From Flavobacterium poyangense (lineage in GTDB: Bacteria > Bacteroidota > Bacteroidia > Flavobacteriales > Flavobacteriaceae): a stretch of DNA of 64,000 bases. The notes below the pieces were generated by a model. It was given only the letters and a program-made list of their open reading frames with translations. It was not told the origin of the DNA and did no database searches. Each line of letters begins with the position of its first letter. Position 1 is the stretch's first letter. Shown here one piece after another: positions 63,898-64,000 of the stretch. The stretch covers positions 62,001-126,000 of the forward strand of contig NZ_JAALLN010000001.1 of NCBI RefSeq assembly GCF_011751075.1. Reading direction: 5' to 3'. The position numbers and the translations under genes are program-made.

Positions 63898-64000
63898 CTA
63901 ATTTATAGTATTTCCCATTAAATCCTGCCATTGTTTTCCTATTTTTTCCATTGAAAAACGTTCTATACTTTTTAGAGAATTATTTTTACATTGCATATAC
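63898..64000 (-). CDS. C-terminal end of a probable glycosyltransferase (partial)
   Basis: Only the last 34 codons are inside the window; the TAG stop is at 63898-63900. The translation ends SIERFSMEKIGKQWQDLMGN, a pattern typical of the C-terminal helix of family 1 glycosyltransferases, where the chain crosses back to the first domain. It stops four bases before the start of the QdtA-like gene, so they are co-transcribed. Confidence 0.6.
   Translation of the reverse strand, partial: YMQCKNNSLKSIERFSMEKIGKQWQDLMGNTIN

Overview
The window is a low-GC chromosomal segment that looks like Flavobacterium or a close relative in the Flavobacteriaceae (Bacteroidota). The signs are: TonB-dependent receptors with an N-terminal carboxypeptidase-regulatory-like domain; a type IX secretion (T9SS) type B sorting domain next to PorP/SprF and OmpA-family genes; a fused SecDF; lipoprotein signal peptides of Bacteroidota type; promoters with the TAnnTTTG -7 element; and many AT-rich palindromic intergenic repeats. 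No rRNA, tRNA, CRISPR array, intact insertion sequence or prophage gene was recognised.

Region 1 (about 1-17.8 kb) is an iron or siderophore uptake locus. It has four TonB-dependent receptors (984, 4934, 9858, 13617), an AraC/PchR-like regulator (3746-4735), a PepSY-domain membrane protein (7415-8584), a periplasmic Fes/IroE-like esterase (8592-9695), a DUF4198 protein (12620-13345) and an APC-family permease (16398-17711). No siderophore biosynthesis gene is present, which suggests use of foreign siderophores. All four receptor genes share a TAnnTTTG promoter followed by a TCTAAATAAG-like site, so a common metalloregulator is likely. The regulator/receptor gap also carries 21-bp-spaced direct repeats, and the fourth receptor has three 11-bp direct repeats.

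Region 2 (17.8-34 kb) holds an uncharacterised overlapping pair of exported proteins (17811-21138), valS, small exported proteins, a three-gene T9SS-type cluster (type B CTD protein, PorP/SprF, OmpA/PD40; 25631-31368), a PDZ-containing aspartyl protease and a PLP aminotransferase. Region 3 (34-49 kb) is mostly housekeeping: folE, a four-helix-bundle (23S IVP-like) gene broken by one in-frame UGA, cysS, yidD, lgt, a PagL-like outer-membrane protein, secDF, mdh, gyrB and a two-domain M16 peptidase.

Region 4 (49-64 kb) has two adjacent asparagine synthetase genes. One is canonical; the other has lost Cys1 and two further glutaminase-site residues. After them come a GreA/GreB-like protein, an acetyltransferase, a beta-barrel protein, a PhzF-family enzyme, a 1004-residue TPR protein, an FtsE-type ATPase translationally coupled to glycosyltransferases, and the edge of a surface-polysaccharide cluster (QdtA-like ketoisomerase and the tail of another glycosyltransferase).

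Intergenic space is rich in dispersed repeats of at least six kinds. The most informative are two copies of a roughly 320-345 bp element with a conserved core (12281 and 34272), and a 146-147 bp tandem array (54259-54793) whose third unit is interrupted by a palindromic repeat that also occurs elsewhere in the window. Coordinates of promoters, operators and terminators are read by eye from the sequence.
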